Assembly (NCBI GenBank): GCA_009835395.1
Contig: VXXM01000060.1
Coordinates: 1 to 52,939, forward strand
DNA: 52,939 nucleotides
Origin: Acidimicrobiia bacterium
Lineage (GTDB): Bacteria > Actinomycetota > Acidimicrobiia > Acidimicrobiales > CATQHL01
Direction: 5' to 3'
A program made the translations under genes and the position numbers. Shown piece after piece: positions 52,425-52,939 of this stretch. A model generated the notes under the pieces. It saw only the letters and a program-made list of their open reading frames with translations, did no database searches and was not told where the DNA came from. How positions within the stretch are numbered: the first letter of the stretch is position 1; the number at the start of each line of letters is the position of its first letter.

Positions 52425-52939
52425 ATGATCTCTTCACGGCTCTTCCGTGCATCGCTGGCGCTCGGCGCGCTGCTGCTCCTGGCGGCGGCGTGTGCGACCG
52501 ACGACGCCGGCCCGATCCTGGACGGCGCCAATGCCGACGTCTCGAGCGCCAACGCCGAGGCGTCCGCCGCGCGAGCCGAAGCCACCGCAGCCGGGGCCGA
52601 GGCCTCGGCGGCGGCCGCCGCAGCCAACGCCGCGGCCGCTGCCGCGGACGCGGCGGCGGCGCTCGCCGAGGAGGCGATAGCGGCGGCCGGGCTGGCCCAG
52701 GCCACAGCCGAAGGCAACCAGGGAGCCGTGGCAGCCGCGGAGGCGGCGCTGGCGGAGGCGCAGGACGCCGCCGCAGCGGCGCAGGCCGAGGCCGCCAGTG
52801 CCCAGGCCGAGGCCGCCGCAGCCCAGGCCGAGGCCGCCGCAGCCCAGGCCGAGGCCGAAGAGGCGCGGGCGGTCGCCGAGCAGGCGGCAGCGGAGGCCGA
52901 GGCTGCGGCCGCGCAGCCTCCGCCCCCGCCGCCCGAGCC
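52425..52939 (+). CDS. Second stalked lipoprotein, tandem paralogue (3' end outside window)
   Basis: 171 codons are visible, open to the window edge. ATG has AGGAGG 8 bases upstream and starts 12 bases after the previous stop. It repeats the previous gene's plan: lipobox LAAAC with Cys 23, an Ala-rich coiled coil with shared landmarks (EEAIAAA, ATAEGN, EAALAEAQ, AEAEEARAVAEQAAAEAE) and the start of a polyproline linker (QPPPPPPEP). A family-5 binding domain is expected beyond the window. Clearly a tandem duplicate of the upstream gene. Confidence 0.85.
   Translation, partial: MISSRLFRASLALGALLLLAAACATDDAGPILDGANADVSSANAEASAARAEATAAGAEASAAAAAANAAAAAADAAAALAEEAIAAAGLAQATAEGNQGAVAAAEAALAEAQDAAAAAQAEAASAQAEAAAAQAEAAAAQAEAEEARAVAEQAAAEAEAAAAQPPPPPPE
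52791..52853. repeat. 21-bp tandem repeat in the second stalk
   Basis: Units at 52791-52811 (diverged), 52812-52832 and 52833-52853 (identical) encode AAAAQAE-type heptads, as in the previous gene but with different codon choice (GCCGCCGCAGCCCAG here), showing the repeats expanded or were homogenised separately after the gene duplication. Confidence 0.75.

Overview
The window is very GC-rich, densely coding DNA from an actinobacterium, most likely of class Acidimicrobiia. The reasons are two WhiB regulators, a DivIVA-type protein, a DUF2342 zincin-like protein, UPF0182, many GTG/TTG starts, many ATGA/GTGA stop-start overlaps, and several genes with no Shine-Dalgarno but a TANNNT box just upstream of the start (leaderless style). 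A lone MreB suggests a rod-shaped cell. I see no tRNA, rRNA, CRISPR array, transposase or prophage gene; apart from short tandem repeats the window looks like stable chromosome.

Layout. 1-9.0 kb: envelope and housekeeping genes (UPF0182, DivIVA, a membrane PDZ-Lon protease, a HEAT-repeat protein, MreB, MoaE, an SDR). 9.0-22.4 kb: a DUF2342 protein whose zinc motif is lost, then a long same-strand phosphate block, read right to left: small hypothetical, ppk, [PHO box], pstS, pstC, pstA, pstB, phoU, surE, sensor kinase, response regulator, MFS transporter. 22.6-23.6 kb: whiB, tatA, whiB. 23.8-27.3 kb: sdhCAB, followed by a DUF368 (PopT-like) membrane protein, Fe-superoxide dismutase and an SCP2-like protein. 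29.4-33.3 kb: msrA-folD-icd-mdh on the minus strand. 33.4-33.5 kb: an orphan promoter-like element plus a strong terminator, a candidate small RNA.

33.5-40.1 kb is a tightly overlapping minus-strand operon for deoxyribose/nucleoside use: deoC, a full aldehyde dehydrogenase, a half-length aldehyde dehydrogenase without catalytic residues, a deoxynucleotidase-like HAD protein, a D-2-hydroxyacid dehydrogenase and a class II aldolase, with upp divergent. 40.1-52.9 kb continues as a catabolic and uptake island: a PuuD-like glutamine amidotransferase-fold hydrolase, two divergent adenine-deaminase-like amidohydrolases, an HMG-CoA-lyase-like enzyme, a BMP/PnrA-like nucleoside-binding lipoprotein, a glutamine-synthetase-family ligase, an acetyl-CoA hydrolase/transferase-family protein, a cupin, and two tandem family-5 solute-binding lipoproteins (the second cut by the window end).

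The most unusual features are in the last 13 kb. All three solute-binding lipoproteins carry a long stalk between the lipidated Cys and the binding domain: a Pro/Ala/Glu rod in the BMP protein, and a roughly 130-residue alanine-heptad coiled coil plus polyproline in the family-5 pair. The enzymes around them could form an uncharacterised amine or purine-derivative pathway using gamma-glutamylation (ligase plus gamma-glutamyl hydrolase), amidohydrolase steps and CoA-ester cleavage; that pathway is inference from gene content.
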